Shown here: positions 10,955 through 23,330 of the stretch, piece after piece | How the letters are laid out: every line of letters begins with the position of its first letter | Numbering within the stretch: the stretch's first letter is position 1 | NCBI GenBank assembly: GCA_003290165.1 | Contig: QNQO01008319.1 | Span: forward strand, 124,001-188,000 | Source of the DNA: Berberis thunbergii | Taxonomy: Eukaryota; Streptophyta; Magnoliopsida; Ranunculales; Berberidaceae | Reading direction: 5' to 3' | DNA: 64,000 nucleotides | The notes under the pieces: model-generated | What the model was told of the DNA's origin: nothing | The model's input: only the letters and a program-made list of their open reading frames with translations | Databases searched by the model: none | Position numbers and translations under genes: made by a program

Positions 10955-12527
10955 ATGTTGTGTGTGAGATTCGATGGAATTTTTAGTATGACAAATTTCT
11001 CATCGTGTTTTAAGTTTCTTTACATGTTTGTTGACTATGATCAACAGTGGATCTCATAAGTGTAACAACTGAGAAAACAATTACATGAGTATGTCTGTTA
11101 AAAAATCAATTTCCCATCACACAGAAATATAAAATAAAAAATATCTCTCTCTACCAAGGGCCTTCTCTTCCACCTGTTTGGTCAAGCTCAATCAAACTAA
11201 TCCCCATTTATACCCCGTCTTCTTCCTCATCTTTTCTATCCATCCTCACCACTCCAAACCCTGCTCACAATGTCGATGATCATATGGTACAAATAAATCC
11301 GAAAAACAACGTTTAATATCAACTAGACATGACTACAATGATCTTATACCCATTCCAACTAGAAGCTTTCATAAAACAAGAGGAATTGAGATTTCAAAGC
11401 CATGTGTTGGGGCAATTATTATGAGAATCTATGCGAATGAGCCAAATTTATTTCCACGAAATCACTTCCTTTTCAATAATAGAGTCACTAATCCCTGCAG
11501 CCTGATCATCCATCCTCCAAACCCCCCACCACAACAATGTTGCTCACTCTCTCTCTGCAATAGCAAGCAACAATAGCTAATTGGAAGCCCTAGCTCTTTT
11601 TGGTCAGTCGACACCTCAAAAACCTCGCTGGTTTCCTCGCTCTTTCCCTCGACATTTAGAATTTCGCTTATTTTATCTAGGTTAAGAGGGAGTTATGAAA
11701 CTTAAGAATGACCACGTGCAAGGGGTGCGAGCTGGTTATTTGGAGTATCGAATGTATTGCGAAACTTAGGGACGTCACGTGCAAGGGGCGTACTCCAGTA
11801 GATGGTAAAAAAATGAAAAAGTGTCATTGACTATCAATTTTAGGGGTACCCCTAATTTTTGAAACATTTAGTGGTACTTTGAGTTTCACATTATGAAGTG
11901 AGGGCTATCTCTAAATGTCTCTCTTACAAATCACCAATCCTAAGATACGATAAAGTTGAGGACTAGGGAGGGTTTCTTAAATTTCTCTTGGGCAATGCTC
12001 ACTTTGGGGCTAGTTGCTTTATGAATGTTATTTATTTATGCCCTTAGAAATCAACGCTTTATCTTATTACTTTCCTCTTCATATTGAATGAGGCTTCTAT
12101 TCACAGATGGGTTCCAAAAAAAATATTTTTGATAGTGTTAGTCACCCACAATGGTAAGAAAGTGAATAACTCTTTTAAAGAGAGTGGTAGGTGAGATTTG
12201 TCTGAAATTAGTGGAGAAATAACGTAGAAAGATAAAGGTGGAAGGATGATCCAAATACTATAAAATAAATAGAAAGAAAATGAGTTGTGTGAAGGCAAAA
12301 GAGGATAGGCAAATGACAAAATGCAAAAATCAATAATTACAAACACACATGAGCATCTACCGTGGATAAGCCAAATGTCTGCTAGTATTATCTTCACGTT
12401 CCAAGCATAGCCCATGCCCATTAAGTTAAGGTTTTTGAATTTACTCACCATTAGAAAAGTAAGTTTTATACTTTTATTATTATCGGGTGAAGCACTGACC
12501 TATTCAGTTCAAAATGTCTTACATATG
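10955..12527. other. Intergenic stretch without a recognised gene
   Basis: No coding sequence is recognisable. 11700-11800 contains two similar blocks around CACGTGCAAGGGG. 11440-11640 is CT-rich and could be old promoter or leader sequence. Nothing else stands out. Confidence 0.45.
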
Positions 12528-12532
12528 CAAAT

Positions 12533-13104
12533 TGATGATACATCAATATAGATCGATCATCAAGGCCATACACATGGCAAAAAAAACCATCGCGAGGATA
12601 TGGCGTCTCATCTACTGGGTCAGCTTGTAAAACCCAAGAAGAATAAAGCCAACTACGAAGGTCCAGACAAGGCCCATTATAAGAAGACATAATCAAAGCC
12701 TGAATCCAGACCCAAACGAGTCAAAGCCCAAATTCAAGCCCAAACACGAGTTCTCTCATAAAAAAAAAGAGGAACGTTGCACCAAAAAGAGTCGTGGAGG
12801 GAGTTACGCCTCCACGAACGCATCTCCATCAATGAGGAAACTGTTACGAGAAACATTTCCTTTCATTGCGTCTCACATGCTTAATTCACGCAAAAAATTA
12901 ACTGCGACCATTATAAAAGGTAAAGAGAACATTCGACACAAGTATGCAACTTTAAATGTGTTTTGTCCAGATGTACTTCCTTCTTCAAACAAAATTGCTA
13001 ACTTAAGCATCGGAGTGCCTTCAGCCACCAAAAAGGTGGTCCTTAGCAGTTTAACATCTATTTTGCAGGTCAAACTCATAGGAGGATGAGTTTTGGACGC
13101 ATCA
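12533..13104 (+). repeat. 5' LTR of Gypsy-1
   Basis: 572 bases bounded by TG and CA, with a TATA box (TATAAAAG, 12912-12919) in CCATTATAAAAGG context. It is about 70 bases longer than its partner at 19197. The pair differs at many sites, so the insertion is not recent. Confidence 0.9.
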
Positions 13105-13107
13105 GTT

Positions 13108-13125
13108 TGGCGTCATCGGTGGGGA
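13108..13125 (+). other. Primer binding site of Gypsy-1
   Basis: TGGCGTCATCGGTGGGGA lies three bases after the 5' LTR. It matches the TGGCGCCGTCTGTGGGGA type found in many plant Gypsy elements with a few substitutions, and also resembles the complement of a tRNA-Asp 3' end. Confidence 0.7.
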
Positions 13126-13209
13126 ACGACGAGTTTCCTTCCTAAAATAAGATCCATAGTGACAAAGCTCACCAAAATCTTATAGACGATCAACAAGTTG
13201 TCAGAACAA

Positions 13210-14660
13210 ATGACACACCCTACAGATCCCCAACACAACGACGATAACAACTCTCCTATTGACAACAATGTATCACGAACAATAAACAACCCAAATCATC
13301 GAGCCAATGGCACCCGAGAATCAAAATCCATAACATGCAATAACCCAAACAACCTAGACATCCAGTGACGCTGCCACGGATCCTCGGGTAGACCTACTAT
13401 GGTCCAAATGAACTACATGACAAAAATGCTAGAGAAAATCACCAAGGAGCGCATCCAGCCAGCCGATCCTATTCAGGCACTGCCCCAACAAAACTCAAGG
13501 GAGTGACGAAGTCCCAACAAAACCCCAACAAGGAAACTCTGAGAACAATGAACCCCTCCAAGGCAAGACTCCACAGTGTGACAGAGCGCTTGCTGAGATT
13601 TCATTCAGAATCGGAATCACTGATCCCAACATATTGTACAAGTTAGCCAAACCGTCATTCTTCGATGCCCTCATGAAGACTCCCATGCCGAAAAAGTTCA
13701 CTCTGCCAAAGTTTGAATTATATGATGGTACCACCGACCCAATGGATCACCTGAGACACTTCCACCACATGATGGCATTGAAAGAGACCACGAAGTCGAT
13801 CCTGTGCAGAACATTTTCGACTAGCCTTACCTCCATAGCAATGAATTGGTTCAACAACCTACCACCGATGTCAATAGATTCCTTAAAGACGTTAGCCGCC
13901 ACCTTTATCACGAGATTCATCGAAAGTCAATGTATGAGGAAATGACCACACTATCTTCTGCATGTCAAACATAAGCCCAAAGAGACAATATGGGCATATG
14001 TCACTCATTTCACCAATGAATTGACAACGATAGATGGATGCAGCGACAACACAGCCGCCACAACTTTCACCGTCGGGTTGAAGAGATGCCCCTTCTTTGA
14101 CACTCTCAACTTAGAACCTCCTAAAAGCACGACGGTCTTGCTGAAAACAACCCAAAAACACATTTTTATTAAAAAGATGAAAGCTGCCAGGAGGAAAAAT
14201 AAACAGGAAATGGAAAATCATTCAAGGAAATGGGAAAAGAAGGAAGAAAGAAGGGGAAATGATGGACCATGGGAAGATAGCGATCAATCAAAGACACATC
14301 GAAACAACAAAAAGACTAGGAAGTCACAATCGGCACGGCCCAATCATGAGCGGATAACCAGCGTAATGAAAAAGGAATACAAACCATACACGACCCTTCA
14401 GACAAGCCGGACCAACATCCTGAAGTACACGGCGAATTGGGAAAACGTCAACTGGCCACCCAGAATGAGAGGAGACCTAAAAGGAAGAAACGAAACAGAT
14501 ATTGTTCCTTCCACAAGGATCACAAACATGATACCGAAGACTGCTACAAGCTGAAAGAAGAAATCGAGCATTGGATCAAAAGAGGATGACTCGACGAATT
14601 CATTAGAATGCCAGACAAACTACTCAAATGGAAAGAAAAGGCAGATACCACCACATGATC
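13210..14660 (+). pseudogene. Decayed gag of Gypsy-1
   Basis: The reading frame is broken by several stops and frameshifts. The capsid-like Retrotrans_gag region is clear at 13634-13945 (FELYDGTTDPMDHLRHF ... MNWFNNLPPMSIDSLKTL). It continues at 13960-14170 (AYVTHFTNELTTIDG ... TFTVGLK). A zinc-knuckle-like CSFHKDHKHDTEDCYKLK motif lies at about 14500-14560 in another frame. No pol follows: 14660-15180 has only fragments without protease or RT motifs. The protein would have formed the virus-like particle. Confidence 0.85.
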
Positions 14661-15199
14661 GAAAAAACTATCTAGGGAGCTGATATACGCTCTACACTAC
14701 ATTTACCCAGCAAAGAAGCTCCTTCCATTCAAGCAGACCTACATCGATTCGAGAAGATTAACGCCCTAAAGACGTTTGCACTGATCGACTCAAGGACTAC
14801 CAACGGATACAAGCTCAATCCGAATTACCAACGAAAGAATTAACGACGACGAACTCCATCAAGCCTCAGCCAGTGACGCCAAGCGAGGAGAAATAGCCGA
14901 TCAAGTGAAGGAGGTCATGAACTAAACGGGAAAAAACAGCAAAGGCGTGAACCCCAACACAGGGATAAACATCAACCAAGCAAAGATCAAGAGGAAAAAG
15001 CAAATCGCTCATCAATGTTGCGTAATTGCTCTAGAAAAACGACCATTAGGAATGGTAGGGACATGCAAAAGGGAAAATAATCAAATTAGAAATTCAGAAT
15101 CATCATCCGACAAAGGATAAAAGCTTTGAAATGAAGCCATGCAAAACACTCAGCATATAAAGCCAAAAGGAATCAGGACGCAAGTCAAATATATATAAT

Positions 15200-16090
15200 A
15201 AACTTCTGGTCTATCAACCAACGAAGTAAAGGTTCGACGAATAAGTCAACTAAGTAAAAATGACTTCGGGTCGACTAGAACGTTGAACCAACAAAGTAAA
15301 AGGTTGAACAAACGAGTCAACTAAGTAAAAGTAACTTCGAGTCGACTAGAACTTCGAACCAACGAAGTAAAGGTTGGATGAACGAGTCAACTAAGTACAA
15401 ATGACTTCAGGTCGACTAAAGCGTCTAACCAACGAAGTAAAGGTTGGACGAACGAGTCAACTAAGTAAAAGTGACTTCGGTTCGACTAGATCGCCAAACC
15501 AACAAAGTAAAGGTTGGACGAACGAGCCAACTAAATAAAAATGACTTCAGGTCGACTAGAACGTCGAACCAACGAAGAAAAGGTTGGACGAATGGGTCAA
15601 CTAAGTAAAAGTGACTTCAGGTCGACTAGAACATCGAACCAACGAAGTAAAAGTTGGATGAATGAGTCAGCTAAGTAAAAATGACTTTGGGTTGACTATA
15701 ACGTGAAAGCAATGAAGTAAAAGTTGGATGAACGAGTCAACTAAGTAAAAATGACTTCAGGTCAATTTGAATGTCGAACCAACAAAGTAAAAGTTAGACG
15801 AATGAGCCAGCCAAGTGAAAGCAACTTTGGGTAGACTAGAGCGCCGAACCAGCGAAGTAAAAGTTGGACGAATGAGTCAACTAAGTAAAAACGACTTCGA
15901 GTCGACTAGAACGTCGAACCAACGAAGTAAAAGTTGGACAAACAAGCCAGCCAAGTAAAAGAAACTTCGGGTAGACTAGAGCGTCGAACCAACGAAGTAA
16001 AAGTTGGATGAATGAGTCAACTAAATAAAAGTAACTTCGGGTCGACTGAAACGTCAACACCAACGAAGTGAAATTTGAATGAAACGACTT
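15200..16090. repeat. 70-bp tandem array (about 12 copies) in Gypsy-1
   Basis: The word G(T/C)CAACTAAGTAAAA recurs at about 15245, 15316, 15386, 15456, 15526, 15596, 15666, 15736, 15806, 15876, 15946 and 16016, a strict 70-base period. Each unit also carries AACCAACGAAGTAAA(A)GTTGGA and CGACTTCGGGTCGACTAGA. Copies differ by scattered substitutions. It lies between gag and the antisense gene, the position of the variable 3' region in Tat-like elements. Confidence 0.95.
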
Positions 16091-16524
16091 CGGTCAATTA
16101 GATCATTGAGCCAACGAAGTCAGAGTTGAGTGAATAAATCAACTCGAAAGAGGCAAATTCCATTTTGATCAGAATATCAAACCTGAGAAGGAACAAAACA
16201 GCTCAAGAGAGCCTCGGATTAACTAACGCGCCAGATCGAGAAAACAGAAGACAAGCAAACAAAACAGTTTTATCATAAAAGCTTCGAGACAACCAACACG
16301 AGGTTGAAAAGGACGTGCCGAAGCATAGGAGAATTCAAATCAGCAAAAGTTAGATAGGACAAAAATATAACTATAAAAATCAAAGATGGAGTACAGAGGT
16401 ACATGCAACATGAACAAAGTCAACCAGATGAACCACGACTACAAAGAAAAGTAAAGGAGAAAATTCATGTTTTTTAATAAAAATGATTCTATTACATTCA
16501 AGAAAGAAAGTAAATGAGCAGTGA

Positions 16525-18850
16525 GGTCATGCAGAAGGATCCATAGCATCGTCAACAACACCATATGACGAACGAGGGGCAGCCGGATCACTGACAAGAG
16601 CTCTCTCTTCAAGAGGAGAAGGCAGTGGCTTTTCAGCCGTTGGATCACTTGGAGGGTCTTCAACACCGTCTTCATCCTCGAAGGTCTGATAGACCAAGTG
16701 ACGAGATTGAGACAAGTTAACACCAAGACCCTCATAACGTTAAACCTATCCTTAACAAAACCAAGCTCATTCCTAGCTGCTATAAGTCGGCCCTCAGTAG
16801 TAGTAAGGATCGTGGAGGTATTAGTCTTGACCTCGTCAAGTGAAGCTGTTAATTGTTCCACCCTTTTCAACAATGTCGCGGTTGGTAGAGTGTTCCATCA
16901 CGGCACGCGCAGCCTTACCATGGAGTGCTTTTTTGGTGGACAACTCTTTTTCCGCATCATATAAGCGTGCATAAATGTCGTTTATTCTTAAAGATTCGGG
17001 CTCGGTCACATATCGATCCCATGCACCCTCTGCTTCGACCAATGAGGCTTGAGCAACCCCAGTCGCATTGATCTGCTTCGAGCATCGTGCTGTTAATGCA
17101 TCAGATTGATAAATAACATGGGAACAAACCAATAACAGCACAACAAGCTTCCTCAAGAGAAACCACTAGATTACGACTAGCTTGAAAATTCAAACCCATC
17201 ACCCCTGTGTAGGCAAGATGACTCATCCCGTCCATTATAAGCCTAAGGCCATCGTCAAGATGAAGGCTCAAATCCAGCACAGGCATCAAAGACCTCTCCA
17301 CCGACCGTCTGTGTCATTTGTTAATCAACTTACGCGCACCATCCGGCATGTCAAACCGGGAAAACCAGCAAAACTTCCCATCCGATTTAAACCTAATCTC
17401 ATCAGGAGTAGGTTCCGTCCAACTGATCTGCAAATGAAGAACGCGGGGATTTGGAAGCACAGATGAACCACCACCCATAGCCGGGAAGAAAGAAAGAACG
17501 AAAGGAAAAAACATGTTCACCCTCTCGTTGAGCAATAACCATAGCAAAATGGAACGAGAAGGAGTCCCAATGAGAATAGAGAAGCCTAAGCGGGCTGAAG
17601 AAGGCGGGACCTCCGCCCATCATCAACAGAAGGAGTGAAAAAATGAGGAGACTGTGTCTCGGAAACTCGATCATGACTACTAAGTTCCTTAGACTAGACA
17701 ACGGCCAGTTGGAACATCTTGTCATCAATGGCCCTAGGATCCTCATTAGAACACTTGACAACATCAAGACCACCATAAGTAGAGAGGAGCCTCTTTTCGC
17801 CATCATCCAGCCGGTGAATGGTCTCTTTCTCGCTCATTTTCAATGCCAACTTCATCTATTCAGCCTCTTGCAGAGAGCAACGATCCTCCCTTGCAATTTC
17901 CATATCAACATAACTCGAGTAAAGATAAGCATGACAAACAAAATCAACGAGCTGCTTCTTCTTCGTAACACGATCATAACTCAGGAACAATCGTTTCGAC
18001 GGACTAACAGGCCTCAAAATTTTCTCTTCCTGAAAATTGGACCGGTAGTGTCAACGCCAACAGGAGCATCGAGATCTGTAACATCCAAGCTCACTTTCCC
18101 ATCAACGATATCATTACCACCATCGACAAGGGCAGTGCAGGCAGCAATCTCCGTTGCTTGCCTCTCAGTTAGCAGAGCCCGCTCCATTTCATTCATACTG
18201 TACAAACCGTTGCGCTTCACCATGTCATCAGTAAGATAGGTGTCCAAAGGAACTAAAGGAAGCTGCAAAAAATGCTCACTGATAATCTATTCTTCAACAG
18301 TCAATTGCAGATTCCTCCGCTTGTTGGAACTCAGAAAAACCTCACTATCTGCCAACCTTGCAAATTGAAGTAGCCATAGTGGACAGAAGCGTAAAACCAA
18401 TCCCACGACCAACCCCTAATGTCCTTGTTAAGATTGCCAAAACACGCGGGAGAATGAAGAAAACAAGTACTCTTGGACGCCAATAGAATGACCACCGAAT
18501 GCAAGATTCTAGCATTCAAAGGAATACCAGAAATGATGGCCCTTGCATATGTGGATACCATAACCCACCAACAGTTCGAGCCCATCTGAGCAAGAGGAAT
18601 ACCCAGAAGATCTAAATAAGACCAGAATAACACTGAAACTGGAAATAAAAAACTGACATGAAACATACGAGGGTAAAGTGCAATATATCCATTCTTCGGA
18701 CAAAAAAGACTATCAGTTTCACGAGGTAGAATGATCTCAAGGTCGGAAGGCGAAGAGTAGTTGGAACAGACGCTATCCAAGGTCGCCTGAGAAGCCTTCT
18801 TGAGGAAAAATAAGCTTCGCAGGTAGCAAGCTGCTCACCGTCCAGTAAGT
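16525..18850 (-). pseudogene. Antisense gene of Gypsy-1: gypsy-type transposon domain plus coiled coil
   Basis: On the minus strand the 5' part (18780-18331) encodes a region like the plant 'putative gypsy type transposon' domain (PF04195 type): CPKNGYIALYPRMF, LLGIPLAQMGSNCW, ACFGNLNKDIRGWSW. Downstream pieces in shifted frames (17156-16836 and 16873-16439) are charged and helical, with a heptad-rich segment (RVEQLTASLDEVKT). The last segment is an acidic, proline-rich tail ending MDPSA at about 16527. Frames are broken several times. Homologues in the same antisense position occur in Gypsy-2 and Gypsy-3. Function of this family is not established; I infer an accessory retrotransposon protein. 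Confidence 0.75.
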
Positions 18851-19182
18851 CACCAGCAGGCGTCGTGCATAGGCAATAAATGATGGAAAAAAAACGATAA
18901 AAAGAAGAAACAACCTTAATATCAAAGATGGCATAAATAAGAAAAAAAAACATCACAGTCTCCTTTATACAGCCAAGCAACGAAGAGACTGCTCGTGGGG
19001 CGACATACGTGATATAATGGCATGCAAAATTCCAAAAAATGTGCAAAAAAATGAACGGATAAAGAAGTGATCGAGACAATTGACCGACCAAAAGTTGCTA
19101 GCAACATTAAGTTCAATGCATAGATGTAATTGAGATAATAATCACCACGAAGTTAGTGGATACATAAATGCACCCACTAACT

Positions 19183-19192
19183 GAGGGGGGAG
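19183..19192 (+). other. Polypurine tract of Gypsy-1
   Basis: GAGGGGGGAG sits four bases before the 3' LTR, where plus-strand DNA synthesis would be primed. Just upstream, GTTAGTGG (19152-19159) and CCACTAAC (19174-19181) can form a hairpin, a feature also found in Gypsy-2 and Gypsy-3. Confidence 0.8.
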
Positions 19193-19196
19193 TAGC

Positions 19197-19701
19197 TGAT
19201 GATACATTAAAATAAACCGATCATCACGATAACACACATGGCAAAAAACATCCATCGCGAGGATATAGCATCCTATCTACTGGGTCAGCTCGTAAAACCC
19301 AAGAAGAATAAATACAACTATGGAGACCCATACAATGCTCACTATAAGAAGACATAATCCAAGCCCGAATCTAGCCCCAAACAAGTCAAAGCCTAAACCA
19401 GGTCCAACACAAATTCTCTCATAAAGAAGAGGAACGTTGCACTAAAAAGAGTCATGGAGGAAGTTACACCTCCACAAACGCATCTCCATCAAGGAGAAGA
19501 CTGTTATGAGAAACATCTTTTGTTGCACCTCACATGCTTAAGTCACACAGAGAATTAACCGCGACCATTATAAAAGGTAAAGGGAACATTCAACACATGT
19601 ATGCAACTTTAATTGAGTTTTGTCCAGATTTACTTCCTTCTTCAAACATAGTTGCTGACTTAAGCATCGACCACTAAAAAGGTCGATTTTTGGACACATC
19701 A
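19197..19701 (+). repeat. 3' LTR of Gypsy-1
   Basis: 505 bases, TGATGATACAT to CATCA, with the TATA box TATAAAAG at 19569-19576. It lacks several short segments present in the 5' LTR, notably around the CACCAAAAAGGTGGTCC block near the end. Confidence 0.9.
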
Positions 19702-19706
19702 CAAAC

Positions 19707-20640
19707 CATTATGAGTTGGAGTTTGAATATGATGCTAGCACAGGAGACAATCTAATGACAATTGTTAAGCTTCGAGAGGGACAAAAAATGATTCACTAAT
19801 GATCCATTTCTTCCTTGGTTGTGATTACAGAGGTTTTTAGGGCATAACCACAATTCATTGGTTTAAGCCCACTTTCGCTTCTTTACCCTGTTTGTATAAA
19901 CGAGACTTTCACAAAATGCAATGACTATTTGACACCACCAATTGTTTTAACCTACTAAGTGACACCACCAATAAAAGCGGTTCCCAAACATGTTTGGGAA
20001 CTTTTTGGCAAAAAAACCTTCCTCACACTTGCAGCCTCCCTTTCGCCCTTCCAAGCTCTCCAGAATAAATCTCTATTGCCAACGTCTCTCCTCTTCTTTC
20101 AACTCTCTTAAATTTTCTCTCTCTCTCACCTAGTTCTCCAACTTTGCCTGGAAGGAGTTTGGTTGAAGTTTTTACATAGAAATGGATTAGTTTAGTGAAG
20201 TTGATGATGATAGACTTGAGAATGATAATGGTGGACGTAAGGGAAAACATTGTAGATGTGAGGGTGTGCATTAAGCTCTATTTATAGGAGAAAATGATGA
20301 AGATGAACAATCACAAGATGGAGGAAAACCCACTCCACTTGAGATAACACCCTCCACTTCACATGAACTTGCATGAGTTTATTTTTGTTTTTGTGGTTAT
20401 TATAATATCATGTTTAATTTCCTATTTTGTTTATATTTGAAGCCACATTGTTATTGTTATGGTTATTCTTAACTTTTTGTTGTGGTGAGTGGATTTTCTT
20501 CTCTAAAACTTGTATGTTTACTATTGTTTATCAATTTTAGTTGATACTTTCATGTTTATTGTTTTTAGGGTTAGTTAGATAATGTTGGTTGTTGTTATTG
20601 TTTGTTGGTTATTTAAATTTACTTATAAGTTCTTGATTAT
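19707..20640. other. Intergenic stretch upstream of the MULE transposase remnant
   Basis: No gene is recognised. It contains a perfect 22-base palindrome at 19980-20001 (arms GTTCCCAAACA and TGTTTGGGAAC) and a CT-rich stretch at 20020-20150. This may be the terminal or promoter region of the decayed MULE that follows, but I could not identify a terminal inverted repeat. Confidence 0.4.
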
Positions 20641-22864
20641 TTTGTGCGTAGACTCTTCTCATGGACGTAATAAATTTTGATATTGCTTTGGACTATATTG
20701 GCCACCTGGAATTACTTCAAGCCTATTTGGAAGAGACCAACCTTCTAGAGGTTGCCATTGCCTTAATCATTTTATTCATTACATTACTAAATATATGATT
20801 ATAATTTGTTTGATTTACTTAATGTAGAAGGATGATCATGATGTTGACGAAAATGTTTATATTGATAAAAATGGCGAGTCTCATCGTGAGGCCAACAACC
20901 ATGGAGAGGAAAGAACATTGGAAAAGTAGACGACGATGGTGTCTTTTTCTTACAGAAAATGTAAGATTAATTCATGTATAAACATTGTCACAAGTTTATT
21001 GATTTTCCTAACAAATTTATTGCTCTTCATATCGTGTTAATTTTTAGATATTCTCATTGAGGTCGACCTTGGTAGCTTGGTCCCAAGGCGTTGGTAGGGA
21101 TAATAACACTATTGTTATTATCACAAAATCTGAACCCGCTGATAATAGACGTAAATAATCATCCATTTTGGATGTAAGAAGAAAAGGGAGCATATATATA
21201 TATATATATATATAAGGTTTATAGTGGCAATGGTCGATCAAACAGTACAAAGAAGTGTGACTACCCATTTCCATTGAAAAGGGGCTACAAGGTAATGACC
21301 GTAGGAAGTTGCAAGCCACATGTGGAACCAACATCCATCATCGAGCAAAATTGCTACTTGGTCATTCCTTTACGGGCAAATTGAATGAAGCAAAGATAAT
21401 ATTTTTTGCAGAATATTTTGATGTCAGGTGTCGCGCCTCGATAAATTTTGGTCAATATGAAACATATGTTTTCTAATAATGTCTCATATTTGAAGATTGT
21501 TTATAATGTCACTGCAAGGCTAAAGACACTTCATCTACAAGGGAAAACGACTTTGCAACACACCATGCATTGTTGAACAAAAATAATTACATTAAGTGAC
21601 ATACTATGGATGAGGATAATAGAGTTACCAATATTTCTAGGCGTATCCTGGGTAATTCAACTAGCAAAATGTTTCCCATAAATGATGCTTATGAATGCAC
21701 TTATAACATTAATCGCTTCCGGATGTCACTGTTTGAGATTGTGTGTTACGTCTACCAGAATTTTTTTTTATTGTTGCATGTATTTTATGTCTTCTGAGAT
21801 GGAATAGTCGTTTTTTGGGGATTTGGAAAAATTATTGAGGATTTTTTAGCTAGACAACATGCTAATTGTGTTTGTCACTGATAGATAGTTGGTTTGATCA
21901 AAGCCATGGAGCCAGTCTTTCCGAATCAAGGAGATTGTTGTGCACATGGCACATAAATACAAATATAATAAGAATTGTAAAAAAACAATTTGAGGATAAT
22001 AAGGGATGGAACAAGTTCATTAGTTATTTCTTAGATTTGTACGGATCAAGTACAGAGGAAAAAATGGAAGTGAACCATTATTGAATTCCAGACAAAAGGA
22101 GCATCACATCCGAAGTGTTTGGATTATTTGATGACGGTTTGATATTTGCAAAAGGAGTACTTCGTGAGTGCATGGACTGATACTTTCAAGCATTTTAGCC
22201 AACGGACAATCAGTCACGTGGAAGGTGCACTCGAATTTGAAGGAGATGTTGGAAAATTCTCAAGGGACATTTTTTAATGTATGGACGAAGATGCATGACA
22301 TAATCCAAATCCAACTGATAAAAATTGAAACGTCATTTAACAGTTTGACGAAGGTGAATATTGAGCATGTGTCTTTTTTTTTTGAAAATTTCTATGAGTC
22401 CGTGGTGCAAAATGCTATTGATTTGATGTTATTGGAAGTTCAGAGGTGTGAATCGGTGAGCAATGACCCTGTGAAGTGTAGATGTGTAATTCGAACCACT
22501 CATGGGTTGCTTTGTGCTCATGATATGATATAATAGCTACTCATAATAGACAACTTTCATTAGCTACCTTAGACAAGCATTGCATGCAACTTAACAAAAC
22601 AATATTCCTAAAGCCGAGGATGTGATTATAAAGCCAATGACCAATAACAATAAGCAGATATTCAATGAGTCCACTCCTGATAAGCAGTTAGTGTTGAAGA
22701 TGAAGCTTCTAGAGTTGAGTTGTCCGGGTTCAACTCTAACGATTGAACTATTCGAACTTATGGCGAACAAGGGGAAACCTAAAAAAAAGAAATTGTCTAC
22801 ACATAAGAAGTTGACTAAAAGGACCCATCGGGTTATGGGTACTCCAAGACTCAAGAGGAGTTAA
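20640..22864 (+). pseudogene. Decayed MULE (FAR1-related) transposase, N-terminal and catalytic part
   Basis: Pieces in different frames line up in the order of a plant MULE transposase. The zinc-binding N-terminus (KLQATCGTNIHHRAKLLLG, then GHSFTGKLNEAK) is at about 21300-21395. NMKHMFSNNVSYLKIVYNVT is at about 21450-21520. The catalytic region (LLCTWHINTNIIRIVKKQFE, then SSTEEK) is at 21930-22070. VTWKVHSNLKEMLENSQGTF is at about 22210-22275, with the SWIM-like CRCVIRTTHGLLCAHD at 22480-22528. A basic linker (KPKKKKLSTHKKLTKRTHR) ends at 22864. The catalytic aspartates are not in a continuous frame, so it is inactive. The C-terminal OTU-like part lies 9 kb away at 31762, separated by later insertions. 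Confidence 0.85.
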
Positions 22865-22924
22865 AAAGTCAACAAAGTGTTTCTAAGGCAAAGTGGAAGC
22901 CGGAGGAATGGAAAAGTTCTTTTG

Positions 22925-23330
22925 TTAGGGTTGAAAGCTGAATCGACGAATCAACTTTTATCTCAAACCGAAAACCAAATAGACTATTATCAGTTTCAAA
23001 TTTTCACTTGAAAGCGCATCGACCATATCGGTTTCAAATTTATGTAAATCGAAAATCGAATCGATGTTACTAATACCGACATAAAATGGAACTGACTGAC
23101 TAAATTAAACATACTATATTATTTTATATAATATATATTATAAATTATATACATTTGGTCAGTTTTATTTTGTCGGTTAAAATCACTTTAAAATCAAAAA
23201 CTGAATCGACCATATCCGTTTCAAAATTTCCTAAACATAATCGATCAAAATCATCGAATCAATGGGTTTGATTTTGAAATGTTTCAGTTAGTTTATTCGG
23301 TTTATTCGTTTTTTGTTCAATCGTGACTTT
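22925..23330. repeat. AT-rich dispersed repeat inside the MULE remnant
   Basis: This stretch is rich in CGGTTTCAAATTT and AATCGA words and resembles 7740-7960. It separates the transposase linker from the OTU-like region and is probably a separate small insertion; no clear ends were found. Confidence 0.4.

Larger units (their letters stand above)
12533..19701 (+). mobile_element. Gypsy-1: non-autonomous Ty3/Gypsy (Tat-like) retrotransposon
   Basis: LTRs at 12533-13104 and 19197-19701 both start TGATGATACAT and end CATCA. The flanks CAAAT (12528-12532) and CAAAC (19702-19706) form an imperfect 5-bp duplication. A primer-binding-like block (TGGCGTCATCGGTGGGGA, 13108-13125) follows the 5' LTR, and a purine tract (GAGGGGGGAG, 19183-19192) precedes the 3' LTR. 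The order is decayed gag, 70-bp tandem array, antisense gene. No protease, reverse transcriptase or integrase is recognisable. The Tat-lineage label rests on the array plus antisense gene layout. Confidence 0.9.

Noticed and set aside
15200..16090. CRISPR-like regular spacing
   Set aside because: The whole 70-base unit is repeated, with no unique spacers. This is a plant tandem array inside a retrotransposon.
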